The position numbers and the translations under genes are program-made. From Megalonaias nervosa (taxonomy: Eukaryota > Mollusca > Bivalvia > Unionida > Unionidae): a stretch of 64,000 bases of DNA. Below the pieces are notes generated by a model. It did no database searches. It had not been told where the DNA came from and saw nothing but the letters and a program-made list of their open reading frames with translations. Where the stretch lies: contig JAECUM010033823.1 in NCBI GenBank assembly GCA_016617855.1, positions 1 to 64,000 of the forward strand, read 5' to 3'. Below, piece by piece: positions 37,445-49,999 of the stretch. Position 1 is the first letter of the stretch, and each line of letters opens with the position of its first letter.

Positions 37445-37648
37445 TTACTATGTCGGGGCCATTCCATTTAGATATACATCGTACCAAGGGAAGGCACTTA
37501 TTAAAAAATATATGCCAGGATACTCTGGTTATTCAGAGAGTTCATATGAAAATGATGCATAGTTCTAAATTGCATCCATGGGTGAATACCCCACATTAAA
37601 AATGCCTTCCCTGGGTACCAAGTATTTTACTGGAACATCCCTCAGAGA
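37445..37648. mobile_element. MITE with ~42-bp imperfect TIRs
   Basis: Left end GGGGCCATTCCATTTAGATA ... GTACCAAGGGAAGGCA. Right end, reverse complemented: GAGGGATGTTCCAGTAAAAT ... GTACCCAGGGAAGGCA. About 200 bp in all, no coding potential. Target duplication not resolved. Confidence 0.7.
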
Positions 37649-38540
37649 CAGTAATAGAAATTAATTTAACGTTAGAATTTTAAGCCAGTTGATTTTGCTT
37701 TATCAGTGTAACAGTAATTACCAGAAAATATATGACAGAAAGTTTAACAATTTTAATTTTTTAAAGAGTTTTTAATATCTTGTTCCCTATATTTAAAACT
37801 TTAAAGAACTGGTGTCCTTTTTTCCACATCCTTTGTCAAATTGTGTCATTGTTTATATATAGATCACTTCACTTGCTTGTGTGCATGCTAACTAGAAATT
37901 TCACACTCATGTCTTGGACAAATGTACATATCACCCAACTTCAGTTCCATCTCCTGTTATTTAAGTTAGCATGTTGCTCTTGACATATTGAGCACACAAT
38001 GTATGCTGATTTACACACCTATTACACATTAATCATTTATAATTGGTTCTATGCTGCATTTAAATCTATAATCTCACACTTTCATTTATCCAGTGGAAAG
38101 GACTGTTTAATTGAAAACATGTTGAAAACAATTTGGGTACAGATATTTAATCAAATTCCCTCTCTTCATTTATCAGTTAAAACAATCATCTTTTTCCAGA
38201 TTTGCGTTGTAGTTTTCTTCATGAAAGTTTTCTTAATGAAAGATGTATTATGAGTTGTAATCTTTGTTGTTCTGATTCAATGTATCATGGTAGATTAATG
38301 GGTTTGTATAAAAATCTCATGAAAACTTAAAATTTAAAAAAAAAATAATATATTCTTGGGGTAATTTAGCTTCAAAAATGTCCAAAGCTTAAGATTATTT
38401 TAATTCATATTAAGGGTATTAATATCTGAACAATTGTATTTCGTCCAATTCCTTGTAACAAGAATATTGATCCTTTTAGTTTCAGTTTCATTTTCATATA
38501 ACCTGCACCATATGGAGAACAAATATTCAAACTTTGAAAG

Positions 38541-38988
38541 ATGCAGGCCAAAAGAACTTGTTGGCCTGGCCTAAACCGAGATGCAGGCCAGAAGAACTTA
38601 TTGGCCTGGCCTAAACCGAGATGCAGGCCAAAAGAACTTGTTGGCCTGGCCTAAACCGAGATGCAGGCCAAAAGAACTTGTTGGCCTGGCCTAAACCGAG
38701 ATGCAGGCCAAAAGAACTTGTTGGCCTGGCCTAAACTGAGATGCAGGCCAGACGAACTTGTTGGCCTGGCCTAAACCGTGATGCAGGCCAGAAGAACTTG
38801 TTGGCCTGGCCTAAACCGAGATGCAGGCCAAAAGAACTTGTTGGCCTGGCCTAAACCGAGATGCAGGCCAAAAGAACTTGTTGGCCTGGCCTAAACCGAG
38901 ATGCAGGCCAGAAGAACTTGTTGGCCTAGCCTAAACCGAGATGCAGGCCAGAAGAACTTGTTGGCCTGGCCTAAACCGAGATGCAGGT
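38541..38988. repeat. 40-bp minisatellite, 11.2 copies
   Basis: Units of exactly 40 bp start at 38541, 38581, 38621 and so on. They contain gatgcaggccaaaagaactt and gttggcctggcctaaaccga. The aggcca / tggcct pair in each unit is an internal inverted repeat. Very homogeneous. Confidence 0.97.
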
Positions 38989-39354
38989 CCAAAATATACT
39001 AACAGGTCTTAAATTTCAAGTACAAACCGAGGATATTTGATAGATCAAAATAAAGTCAGCTTCAGTTTGGAATCACATCAGCTTGCAAGATTCTTGCCTT
39101 TGGTGAAGTGTAGATTAAAGTTTTGTTTGTGAAATTGAAGAACCATTTTGATTATTCATGCTCAAAGTGAATGGAGTTTGCTTCATTTAAGATAGCTAGA
39201 ATTTTACCAACTTTGAAGAATTCAAATTGATGTTAAGATATGATGCAGTTTTTCCATATAATCCAAAAACTGAAAGGGTCAGTATTTCCTCTAACATCAA
39301 ATAGTCTCCATTTGTATCATATTAAAATAATAGTGTGTTTCATATCTGTAACAG

Positions 39355-39515
39355 TAATATCCACTGTTATTTATACACTGTATCTGATTATAATGTAATA
39401 TCCACTGTTATTTATACACTGTATCTGATTATAATGTAATATCCACTGTTATTTATACACTGTATCTGATTATAATGTAATATCCACTGTTATTTATACA
39501 CTGTATCTGATTATT
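39355..39515. repeat. 41-bp tandem repeat, 4 copies
   Basis: Near-identical copies of taatatccactgttatttat + acactgtatctgattataatg. The fourth copy has a small internal change. Confidence 0.95.
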
Positions 39516-39709
39516 ATAATGTGTTTCTTGACTGATGCTAAAATCAAACTTGTATTTTGAAAATTAATTTTTGTACACTAATGATGTAAAATCTGTCTTC
39601 TCTTAAGGGTTGTGCCAGTTCCAACACCAATTTCACTAACTGTAGATAGTTTTGACACCTAACAAACTAAACATTTTACCCCATGCAACTTGTGACTGTT
39701 GTGTTACAG

Positions 39710-39900
39710 TGAGGATTTTGACGTGGAGGGTGATGATGACGATGACACTGATATTGACACGTTTTTACAAAACCACAAACAAAATTCAGTGATGCGTCAA
39801 AATAGCAACGGGAGCTCTACATCGCACTCAGTGTCCACAGCAAGTTCAAGACAGGATGCTCCTTCAGGTGCAAAGTTGGGTGCTTATACTGTAGATGCCA
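39710..39900 (+). CDS. MYO18A: MYO18A-like C-terminal acidic exon 11
   Basis: Phase 2 in. Acceptor gtgttacag is visible; AG from exon 10 plus T gives Ser, then EDFDVEGDDDDDTDIDTFLQ and a Ser/Asn/Gln-rich segment (NSNGSSTSHSVSTASSRQD). This mirrors the position of the acidic D-V-D-S-E-L-E-D stretch after the coiled coil in vertebrate MYO18A, followed by low-complexity sequence. A donor A|gtacgt lies at 39900/39901. A weaker one, CAG|gtgcaa, is at 39867. If neither is used, the frame stops at 39927-39929 after 9 extra residues. Confidence 0.85.
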
Positions 39901-40023
39901 GTACGTATGCTTCGCTTTACAAACTCTAATTTCTTGGCACTAAAATAGCACAGTCTGGTTTTCTTAATCCTACGCAAAGTATTGCCATTGAAAAGAAAAT
40001 ACAAAACAAGATAGACTACCATC

Positions 40024-40230
40024 ACTACTTGCTTATGAGTCATGTTCAGCTGCAAACTGCACAGACCCAGGTCTACTGTTGTTTAATGCACTGGCAGTTG
40101 TGGGTCTGCGCAGTTTGTTACGAGTAATCAGTAGAACAAAAAACATAGCCCTGATCTGAAAGCACATTATCCTATGGCAGATCAGGATCTTTGTTGTATG
40201 AAGTTGACTTATAAGCAAGTATATACAGTA
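40024..40230. mobile_element. double-palindrome foldback element, copy C
   Basis: Left end actacttgcttatgagtc and right end gacttataagcaagtatata + cagta are inverted repeats. Hairpins around gacccaggtctac and gccctgatctgaaag / ctatggcagatcagga. One of the two most complete copies. Confidence 0.8.
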
Positions 40231-40282
40231 ATCAAATCTTTGTATTTATGTATGCAATATTTTACCCTTGTGTAACATGCAT

Positions 40283-40425
40283 GCAGCAGCAAACAGTTGC
40301 ATAATGCATCAGCAGATCAGGGTCTTTACTATTAGAAACCACTGTTGACACTGGTCTACTGCCACATTATGCGCTGACAGATCTCAGTCTAGGAAGTTTG
40401 TTGTTTGGTTCATGTTATACAGGAG
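40283..40425. mobile_element. foldback element, degenerate copy C2
   Basis: Shares 'cagcagatcagggtct', 'gacactggtctactg' and 'ctgacagatctcagtct' blocks with the other copies but lacks clear ends. It lies about 50 bp from copy C. Confidence 0.55.
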
Positions 40426-41943
40426 ATAATATGGCAATTTTAAAATGACATCCAATAAATAATATATTTCTTCCATCATAAGTCATTGGGGCTAGCCTGA
40501 TTGTCAAGTGGAGGGGTCTGTTATCAGACAAAGATACCATTTATAGATGTTGCCAGAATTTGTATCTGTTGGCAGGGGGAGGGGGGCTTATTATCAAGCA
40601 TGGGCTTATCATTGGAAGAATATGGTACTCTCCATACAGTGCATAATATAAAAGTAAGTTGGAAAAACGTAGGTTGGATGAACCAGGCTGGACTGTTTTG
40701 CAGGCTTTCAGAACAATGTATAATCTGTGTGTTCTAATTTTGTATCTACATGTATGGATTTATCTTTTTAATAAGGAACTCTTGATCTAATTAACAAAGA
40801 ACTCAGTCTCTGCTAAACTGTTAAAACAATGCATCATCCCCATGTTGTCTTGTGTCTCATTATTATTTGTACTGAAAAGTTTAAGTTTTGCAGTATAAAA
40901 GAAAGAATATAAGAAACAACATGAAAGCATAGATGAATGCTAGAATAAAACAATTAAAAAAATGAATTATAATGCTTAGAAATGGTTTTCTTTTATGCAG
41001 TTTTTTGGCCAGTCCTTTATGACTCGAATTTAAGAATTATATAGCGTAGAGAGAGAGACACTTTTTGTCCAAGTTTTGAAAAAGGTGCCTACAGGTTTTT
41101 GTACCTTTTGAAATTTGAATGAGATGTAGTAGTCTGATTATAGTGATAAACTGTACAACTTGGAGCAAAGCATGTGCATGAACTGAACATTCTTAACTGT
41201 ACAAGAAAACACAAAGAAATAAAGAATTTGATATTGTCTACACAGTTTGTGAACTACCAATTTTTAGTGGGGGGGGGTGCTTTTTTTACTGACACTGATA
41301 CTGACATTGACATCATAATTCAGTGTTTAAGTTGTTAAACTTGAGGCATATCACTGACTTACATTAGAGTTCGTCTGTATGCCCAAAGTTTGTAGCCTGA
41401 AATAATGAAATTATTTGTCTAAAACAAAAACAAAATTAGGACTCATAAACAGCTAAAATTAATGGTATTAAAGTTATTACCTATTTTTCAATGAAAATTA
41501 AAGGCATTTAAACCAAAAATTTTGAGTTATATGGTTTTGAGTTGCATGACCCAGACTTAGGAATGCAGCTAATGTGTAAATCGGGGGTTAGGTGTACAGT
41601 ATTATCCAATAATATTTCTCCATCAGTAGCATGTTACTTAAGGTGAACATGTTATGCAGATGAGCATGGCAGCTTGTTATCCCACACCATTTTGTGAAAA
41701 CCAGGGTATGTAGTGTTCTCATTTCCATCCATCCACATATCACACTTTCCATCCAGTCTGTAACTTTCAAGATAGCATAAGGTTAAGGAATGAAACTTGG
41801 TGTATGTACACATCATCATTAGAATGTGTGTTTCCTACAATATTAAGTGTCCTATCTTCAAGGTTGGAGTTAATCCTCAGAAGTTTAAGTTTGCACACAC
41901 ATTCCTTTCTATTTAATAACTTTGCTGTTGATAGAATATATAG

Positions 41944-42890
41944 ATGATACTACCTATAGTGCGATCACCTTATAACAAAGTACAATCCTCATTATAACAC
42001 TGTTAATCGGATCTGTTAGTTATGCCACCCATGGTGGGATCACCTTATAACAAAGTGCAATAATCATTATAGCACTGTTGATAGGATCTTTAGGTTATAA
42101 CCACCTTATAACAAAGTACAATCATTATAACACTGTTAATCGGATCTGTTGGTTATGCCACCCATGGTGGGATCACCTTATAACAAAGTGCAGTAATCAT
42201 TATAGCACTGTTGATAGGATCTTTAGGTTATAACCACCTTATAACAAAGAACAGTCCTCATTATAACACTGTTAATCGGATCTATTGGTTATTCCACCTC
42301 TAGTGGGATCACCTTATAACAAAATGCAGTAATCATTATTATTGCTGTCAATAGGATCTATAAATTATACCACCTATAGTGGGACCATCTTACAACAAAG
42401 TACAATACTCATTACAACACTGTTGATAGGATCTATAGATTATACCACCTATAGTGGGATCACCTTATAGCAAAGTACAGTACTCACTGTAATGCTATCA
42501 ATAGGATCTCTGGATTATACCACCTACAGTGGGATCACCTTATAATGTAGTTCAGTACTGGTTATAAGACTGTTGATAGGATCTGTAATATATACCACCT
42601 ATAGTGCAACCACCTTATAATGAAGTTCAGTACTCATTATAATGCTGTCAGTAGGATCTCTGGATTATACCACCTATAGTGGGATCACCTTATAACAAAG
42701 TACAGTGCTCATTATAACATTGTTGATAGGATCTATAGGTTATACCATCTATGGTGGAAACACCTTATAACAAAGTACAGTACTCATTATAACACTATTG
42801 ACTGGATTTATAGGTTATTAAAGCTATAGTGGGATTATGTTATAATGAAGTACAGTAATCATCATAATGCTGCCAATAGGATCAACAGAT
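41944..42890. repeat. ~75-bp tandem array, about 12 copies
   Basis: The unit contains accacctatagtgggatcac, cttataacaaagtacagtac and actgttgataggatct. Some units lack the first block, giving ~60-bp variants. Several larger blocks (41994-42110 and 42120-42235) are almost identical, which shows duplication of multi-unit segments. Confidence 0.92.
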
Positions 42891-43039
42891 TATATCAGCC
42901 TATCATTGTGTCATTATGTCCAAATTTAGACTGCTATATAATCACATGCATACTGAATACACAGAATTTATGCTACATAAAAATAAGCTCAAGATGTGTA
43001 TTGGGATTTATACAATATGTTCCTGCATATGTGTTAAAT

Positions 43040-43212
43040 CCAAATGCAAACTGCACAAACCCAGATCTGCCATTGGCTGTTTGCCATTTTTTTTAGGAGT
43101 TATTAGGAGGAAAATAACATAGACCCTGATCTGCCAGTACATCATGTAATGTCAGATCTGGGTCTATGTTCTTTGCAGTTGGACTTGACTTATAATTGAG
43201 TACATACAGTAC
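43040..43212. mobile_element. double-palindrome foldback element, copy D
   Basis: Arms caaacccagatctgccattg and gaccctgatctgccagtac / atgtcagatctgggtctatg. Right end gacttataattgagtacata + cagta. Confidence 0.75.
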
Positions 43213-43337
43213 ACTAAATTACGATATTTTGTGGAACCTTGTTCCTTTTAACCTTTACAGTTTAGTCCACTTTATTGATTTGTATTATCCTCCATTAAGA
43301 ATATTTCATCATTTTGTTGCTTTAACATTCCAGAGTT

Positions 43338-43470
43338 AACTATTCATTAGTAAGCACCATGTATTTGCAGAGTAAGCTATTCATTAACAAGTATATATGT
43401 GGAGTAAACTGTTCATTAACAAGTATATTTGCAGAGTAAACTATTCATTAATAAGTATATTTGCAGAAGA
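43338..43470. repeat. ~37-bp tandem repeat, 3-4 copies
   Basis: Recurring gagtaaactattcattaa + caagtatatttgca, degenerate. Confidence 0.8.
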
Positions 43471-45329
43471 ATCTCTTAGCAACAGATAATCAGTGGTATC
43501 AAAAATTCAAGGTGAATCTTACTTTTTCTTTCATGCAGTTACTTAAAATTTTAACTTTTTTATGCATTTTAAACATTTTAGGTGATGTTTGTGTTTCCAT
43601 TATCCAAACATTTCATTTTTGTATTGCTTCTTTTAACATTTTTATGCAGAAGGAAATTACAGAAATATTTTATTATGTTTAATTTGGAACAATTTACAAA
43701 TTGCTATTAACCATTATCTACCTCTAGTAATAATAGCGACTTCAACATTTTCAATATTTAACTTTTAACCAAATGCTTCATTAAGAACTTGCATGGATGC
43801 TATTGGTCTCTAAGGCTCTCTGAATATCACATCATCATATCAGACTGGTTTAAGATCAGTTTTAGAGCCATGAGACTTGAAGATGGATTCATCTATTTAA
43901 GTAATGGGCCTTTTTGACTTGCAAAGTAGGTCATTGTGATCCAGTTTTAATGTGTAAGCTTTTCTTTGGAGTTGAAGAATGTAGTAAAGAAATGAAATTC
44001 AGCAGATACCACAGTGTGGCCTACACATGTAGAACACTGCTTGCTTTAATATTCCGATAGCCAGAAAAACATTTACACAGCTACATATGTGTTTGTTCTG
44101 ATTCTGTGGAAAGAACAAGGTTGAAATGGTATAGAGATACATTGAGGCTGTCAAGACAAGACAGATTCATTAGCCATATCAAGCAAGTTCTTTCTCCCAG
44201 CTTTTAACAAAACATGACTGTGGTTTGGTATTTATTACATACCCCATTTATTTTCACTCTAAATAGTTCTAGCTTTACAGCGCGAATGAAATTCAAAAGG
44301 TTTATTTTGATTCTGTGTGTCTGAGATATCAAATTGCAGATATCGGAGAAAACACATAAATTTGTAAATATTGGGTGTATGCTTCAGAAATATGATCGAA
44401 CATCTGTCTTGAATGCCAGATCGATTATGGGGCTGTAATAAATTATTTAACACATTTTTAAGTAGCCAATAGCCAGAAATACATGTAATTGTCTAATTCT
44501 TTTATAAAGAGGTTGGATGCTTAGACAAGATCTTTTAGGTTTTATTTCATCTCTTTGGTTCATGCATTATCAAGAATTGAAGATATGCTTCCTCATCTGG
44601 TTACTGTAACAGTGTAATCAAATATACATAGTGAAAGCACATTTAGAAAAGATTAAATACAGGTGTACGATATTTTGTTTTACTCAAGAGCATGCAATGC
44701 ATATTGGTTCATGTCAAGAATCTGTAATGCATTTGATGGAAAGAAAAACTTGATTGATGCTGTTAAATAAAGCAAAGTTGTACATTTTCATAGATTAACA
44801 TTTTGTTGTTTAAGATAAAAATAAGACCCGGGTCTGCATGTTGAATGCATGATCAAAGCATAAAATGTTAACCAATGCTGTAAATGCTTTTCATGATGGT
44901 GATGTCGATGATGATGGCGATGTCGATGATAATAGAAAAGTGAATACAGTGTCTTGCTTCTTACCTTATGGGTTGAACAATCGTTTTTAGGCCAAAATTT
45001 ATTTTGCTCATAAAAATTTTTTTTTTCATTTCCATAATGCAATTTTGTTATGGGTTATATTTAGTAGTAACAATACTCCCTTGAAGAGAATGACACTCTA
45101 CTGACTGAAAAGAATTTTTAGGAATCCAGGATAAGACCATCTTTAGTGCCCTTTTATTCTTTTTCTAGAGAAAGTCTAACATACTAAATTTGGGAACAAA
45201 ATATTTTTTCTTACAAGCCTCAGTTAACAAGGTACATGCACTATAAGTACCTTGCAAAATTCCTAGTCATGGCCATTTGACCGTGAATCTGATATCATGG
45301 ATAGAAAGTTCATCAGTTTGTCGCAGACA

Positions 45330-45600
45330 TTGTCAAGATAAACCTACATACTAAGTTTGGTTTACTGTATAATAAAAAAGAGGTGGGGGACATCACCCAT
45401 TATTTCAGTTACATCATTCAAGGTATTGTAATATATCCACATACCAAGTCTGGTTAAATCTACAGTGGCAGGGGCCATATTTTTCAGTGACTACATTCAA
45501 CTTATTTTTGTAATATTTCCACATGCTAAGTTTGGTTAAATCTGTAATACAAATGGGTGTGGGGCATTTTTTCAGTTTCATCATTCAAGTTGTTTTTGTT
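45330..45600. repeat. degenerate ~90-bp repeat
   Basis: Blocks 'ccacatactaagtttggtt', 'aaatctacagtggcaggggc' and 'ttttcagt.acatcattcaa' recur about three times. Low confidence as to unit borders. Confidence 0.5.
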
Positions 45601-45640
45601 ATTTACCCACAAACTGCATCTGATATAGAGCCATTAATTC

Positions 45641-45832
45641 CGTATCTACTTGCTTATAAGTCGAGTCAAACTGCAAACAGCAAAGATTCTGATCTGCCAT
45701 AACATAATGCACCTGCAGATCAGGGTCTATGTTGTATGTTGTACTGATTACTCCTAACAAACTACACAGACCTAAATCTTCTGGCACATTATGAAACGGC
45801 AGACCTGGGTCTGTGCAGTGTGATCTGCCACC
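45641..45832. mobile_element. double-palindrome foldback element, copy E
   Basis: Starts tctacttgcttataagtcga. Contains ctgatctgccataacataat / cacctgcagatcagggtc and a second hairpin gacctaaatcttctgg / acggcagacctgggtc. The right terminal repeat is missing. Confidence 0.75.
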
Positions 45833-47725
45833 CCTGCCATTTCATACTAATCAGTTTAACCCAGAAGTTATGTTCAGCATATACTGTACATTCCAAACGT
45901 GTTCCATATGTTTAATGAAGTACTTTACTCATCATTTAATAACCACTTTACATTGAATTCTCATTTGTTGTTATTGCTTGTTCCGCTCAGATTATACAAT
46001 AGCCATCAGTCAGAAATCAATGTAGCTTATTTTCTGCGTGACAAACAGGAAGTATTAGCAGAGCAACAGAAGAGACTTCACGTGAAAGTCATGACCCTTT
46101 CAGTGATATTTCAAAATTAAATGTGCAAAGGGCAGATTACTGAGCCTAATTAAAATACAGACAATTTAAAAGTATAATGCAATTTTCATTTTTTTAAAAT
46201 TCATCAAATTCACCCTGTGGATCATACGCTACAAAACCATATACATGTATCCATATCAGGGTTAAGATAAATGGAATAAAATAAGGGTTAAAATATGCAA
46301 TTAAGAAGTATAGATATTTATTTTAATATCTCTGTCTGCACAAGCATTGATGGACTATATACCCTTATACAGCATTATGGAACAGATAAGAAATTTGGCA
46401 AGTAGTCAGTAAACTACTGATTTAACAAAGGAAGTTTATGTTATAAAACTCTCTGCAACCAACAAGTAGTCTGTTTGAAAGTATTGTTATCTTCTCATTG
46501 ATGAAAACTGCATATAAATATATGTCTGTCTGTAGTCTGTATATTGGAAATACATCCAATAATGTCAATATACATGAAAAGGCACCATCTACCTTCCAAA
46601 GATGGAAAGACCATCAAGTTCAAAATGTGTATCTATATGTTTCATATCACAAGCTGCATATCGTGAATCATATCGATATGTGGCACAGGTGTATTGTTTC
46701 ACCCCTTGTAATAACACCTGGTACGGTGAATAGATAAATAGGTTAATCGCATTGTAATAACACTGGGCACAACATGGGTAGCCAAAGGTCATCCATCCAC
46801 AGCTTACAAATCGATCTCTTGGTAACTTGTCATAACATTGTCCACCTCTCAGCTATTGGATGCAGCTAGAAGAACCTGATCCCAGTCAGATGGCTCATCA
46901 CATTTACCTTGGAAGATAGTTGGGAATAATCATAGGGACCTCTTTAAGAGAAGAGTTAGGGCATCTTAACATCGGTGAAGTTGCTGTATTAAATTCCTAT
47001 CAGGTCACAAAGCAAGCTCATTGACTGGTCAGTGGATTTTGCTTGTTACTGGTCATAGCAAGATGACACTTGTTCACAACATTGTTTTAGCTATGTACAT
47101 ATGCCAGTGGTCAATGCAAAATGAAATAAATGCCAAATTGTGTATCTTGACAAACTGTTAACCCTACAATGGCATTTAATTAATTGGATATTAGTTTCAA
47201 AACAAATAATTCAGAAAAAAGGGGAATTATTTTTTTTTTTAAATACCAGAAGATAATGAGTAAACATATTAGCTAAAATGAGATAAGATCCAGATAGAAC
47301 ATTTCATAGTGCGGCTCTTTTCATGTGAACATATAATGTTTCTATTGATTATTTGAGCACTTTAGGAAACATTTATTTCAATAATGTAAATGTTCAGGGA
47401 AAAGATTACACTGAGGGCAGATGGCAGAGTTAAAGAGGCAAAACTGTCAAAGAAAATAAGCTTATCTCTTTGTGTTCTTTTAACACCACTAGTGCAATAA
47501 GTACTCTAGTATTTTTGGTGTCACTTTGAAATGGTGTGTCCCCCAAATTTTGTGGAGAGAGGGACACAATGTTAACACCAATAATCACATAATTAAGATA
47601 GAAACATTGACAGGAAAGCAAATTATACATCTCAGATTTTAATTTCTATGACACACAGATAATTGCATATTTAAGCTATAGAAATAGCAGAAGAACCCTG
47701 TGTGTTTCATTTCTGTGTATGCTTA

Positions 47726-47948
47726 GGGACCAACCATTATATTGGGGGAGTCGTGAAAAAAATTCAGGCCACAGGTACCTCAGGGGAAAAAAAACTAGTG
47801 CTCTGATTCATGAAAAAAAAAAAAAAGATATTATCCATCATATCAGTTTTAAGAAACAATTATTGAGATAAAAGGTAATATCCTGATTGGAAAGAAAATC
47901 CCTACCTCAACCAGCCTGCCCCCCCCCCCACATTAAATGGTTGGTCCC
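47726..47948. mobile_element. PIF/Harbinger-like MITE with TTA target duplication
   Basis: The left end GGGACCAACCATTATATTGG and right end (reverse complement GGGACCAACCATTTAATGTG) are inverted repeats of about 15 bp. Flanking trinucleotides are TTA on both sides (47723-47725 and 47949-47951). A 3-bp TTA duplication with GG-starting TIRs is typical of PIF/Harbinger. It is 223 bp with A-rich and C-rich internal tracts and no coding capacity. Confidence 0.75.
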
Positions 47949-48012
47949 TTATTTTCATGTATTTGCTTATTATCCAGATTTGACAGTATCTTTAAATACA
48001 TATGAACCATGG

Positions 48013-48013
<1 letters not shown>

Positions 48014-48041
<28 letters not shown>
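48014..48041. repeat. (CA)n microsatellite
   Basis: Fourteen CA units. Confidence 0.95.
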
Positions 48042-48045
<4 letters not shown>

Positions 48046-48644
48046 GTCTGCTTTGTGTCAGTTGAAAACGGTTCTCGCCAGTTTAGCATTATAAACTGTA
48101 AACAAAAAGCTAGGTAATGTTGGAAGGTACGTTTTCCCCCAACACAAACACAATTCATTGTACATGTAAAAAGTGGATTATAAATTACCAATAATGTGGA
48201 TATAATCAGTGCACAACCTGTATACAATCCAAATAATTCCAAAGCCCAGATAATTTTTGTGAACATTTTGCTTATAAGTTTCAGTGTTTTAATTTCTTGA
48301 TTCTTCAAAAAATTAATTACTACAAGTAAAAAAGAAAAACGTGTATAATTTGAACATTGCATCTGTTTATTTCCATTTTATTTTATATCTGACTAGTATT
48401 TCCATCAGTAAATGTGACTTTGGTAGATGTTAATGTTGCTAGTCAGGTGAACAGTTTACCTATGCAAAGTAACTTAGAGATTACACTGTACTTTGAAGAA
48501 AATAATTAGTAGTCTTGTTTGTCACTCAAAGACTTTTTTTTAGTAAAAGATTGTTAATGTATCTACCTAACTTAGGTGAATAATACCATTTATAGCTTGA
48601 CAACGTTGACGTTTTAATTGTATTCCTTTATTTTATGTTTGCAG

Positions 48645-48655
48645 GTGAGGCCTGA
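48645..48655 (+). CDS. MYO18A: possible terminal coding exon of MYO18A-like gene (start of 3' UTR)
   Basis: A good acceptor (ttttatgtttgcag) at 48631-48644 is followed by GT GAG GCC TGA. Joined in phase 1 to the A at 39900, it would add Ser-Glu-Ala and a stop at 48653-48655. Joined to the donor at 39867, it would give Gly-Glu-Ala-stop. The downstream sequence would be 3' UTR. This is inference from splice-signal and phase fit only. Confidence 0.35.
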
Positions 48656-49999
48656 CAGTAGTTTAGAATAGAACCTGTACCCTTATTCAACGGGCCAAGT
48701 GCAAATTTCCCTTTTGCAGAGGTGACGGTTGGAGTTTGGAAGTCAGATAGTTCAGAGGTCATCCAGACGTATCTTGCCTTAAGACCAAAGATTACCAGAC
48801 TGTGGGCAGTGATTTTGTGGTCAATTTAAATCCAACTTTTGTAATTTCTTCTACAATTTTTTATGTGCATAAGAGAATGCAAAGAGTAGTAGTATTTAAA
48901 AGTTTATGAGAACAGGTAAAAAACTTGTTATAAAGTACTTCCTTTTGACATGAATTCAGATATAACATGGTTGTATCATGGCTCCTAATTTTTGTTCTTG
49001 TAGATGTCCCTTCTTCCTTTACAATACTAAAACCATCAGTGAAGCTGACAAACCTGAGAAATGATTCAGTTGAGTTTCAGAAATCCATATCTTGTAGACC
49101 ATAATTATTACTACATTTTTGACAAATGTTTTGCATACTCTCCCCTTCCCCCCCGCCACCAGTTCAACACTCATACATGCATTGATCAGATCTTTTATAA
49201 TTCTGGGTCAGCAGATAAGGTCTCGAACTACAAAGGTTGTTTTAATGGAACATGGACTTTTTCCTAGCCTTTATTTTACCAACAGAACTTAAATCTATAC
49301 TAAACCTTAAAAGTACATTAATCTGATTTGTTGAAGTATAATTTACATGAGACTTAAAATTAACCAATGAAATGTCTTAAATCTTGACTACAACTTAAGA
49401 CTTGAGTTGGTAAAATTGGAGCCAAGTATTTATCACTTACTTGTACTTTTATTATATTAATGAAATATACATAGAATATTAAGTATAGGTTACAGTTCAT
49501 TTTTAATTTGGCAAAGTGCCACAGATATTGGAACCCTGAATAATGGGTAATTGTATTGAACTTTATAAAAATGTGCTTTGGAATGATTGTATATATTTGT
49601 TTCTCAGACACAGTGGGGTCTCAAGATGGGGACTCGACACATGGCTGTAGAGAACCAATGCATTTTTATTGCAAAAACACTGAAAAAGATGTCCGTACTC
49701 ATGAATATGTAAAATGTATGCATATAATAGTCATAAATATATTTCATTTTGAAATTATAATGCTTTTTCTTGCATGCTATGACAACCGTTTAATTTAAAA
49801 CTACATGGACTACATTATTTCATTCAACATGGACTTCATTATTATGGATGATAGGAAGAGTGAAGTTTTTGGAAGAAAAATGTTCTTACGCTGCAGGTAA
49901 CTTGTAAGAATGTGTTGGATGCATAACACAGTATCATTTTTATTGACAAACACATATCATGAATTGACATTTACATTGATATATCTTCTAAGAAATCAC

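Larger units (their letters stand above)
35479..39709 (+). other. intron 10
   Basis: 4.2 kb with short duplications (34 bp at 35669-35736, 41 bp at 35848-35935), a degraded transposase fragment, a MITE and two minisatellites. A stretch from 37650 to 38540 has nothing recognisable. Confidence 0.8.
39901..48644 (+). other. putative last intron (8.7 kb)
   Basis: Contains foldback copies at 40024, 40283, 43040 and 45641, the ~75-bp array, a short repeat at 43338, degenerate repeats at 43790-43960 and 45330-45600, the PIF/Harbinger-like MITE at 47726 and a (CA)n run. No convincing exon was found. If the stop at 39929 is used, this is 3' flanking DNA instead. Confidence 0.55.

Noticed and set aside
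43467..43511. 45-nt cassette exon (acceptor tttgcag, donor aag|gtgaat)
   Set aside because: Only open in phase 0, whereas exon 11 ends in phase 1. In the required phase it hits a stop, and the acceptor CAG is part of a local tandem repeat.
44788..45042. minus-strand open frame with His-rich run
   Set aside because: A short gatgat/gatgtc simple-sequence stretch; nothing else supports a gene.
45899..46120. open frame with a coiled-coil-like 'EVLAEQQKRLHVK' stretch as a further myosin exon
   Set aside because: No clean acceptor/donor pair in the right phase, and the tail is already complete and collinear without it.
49556..49798. open frame starting after 'tttctcag' as a terminal exon
   Set aside because: No similarity to the MYO18 C-terminus, and the phase and donor logic are weaker than for the 48645 site.
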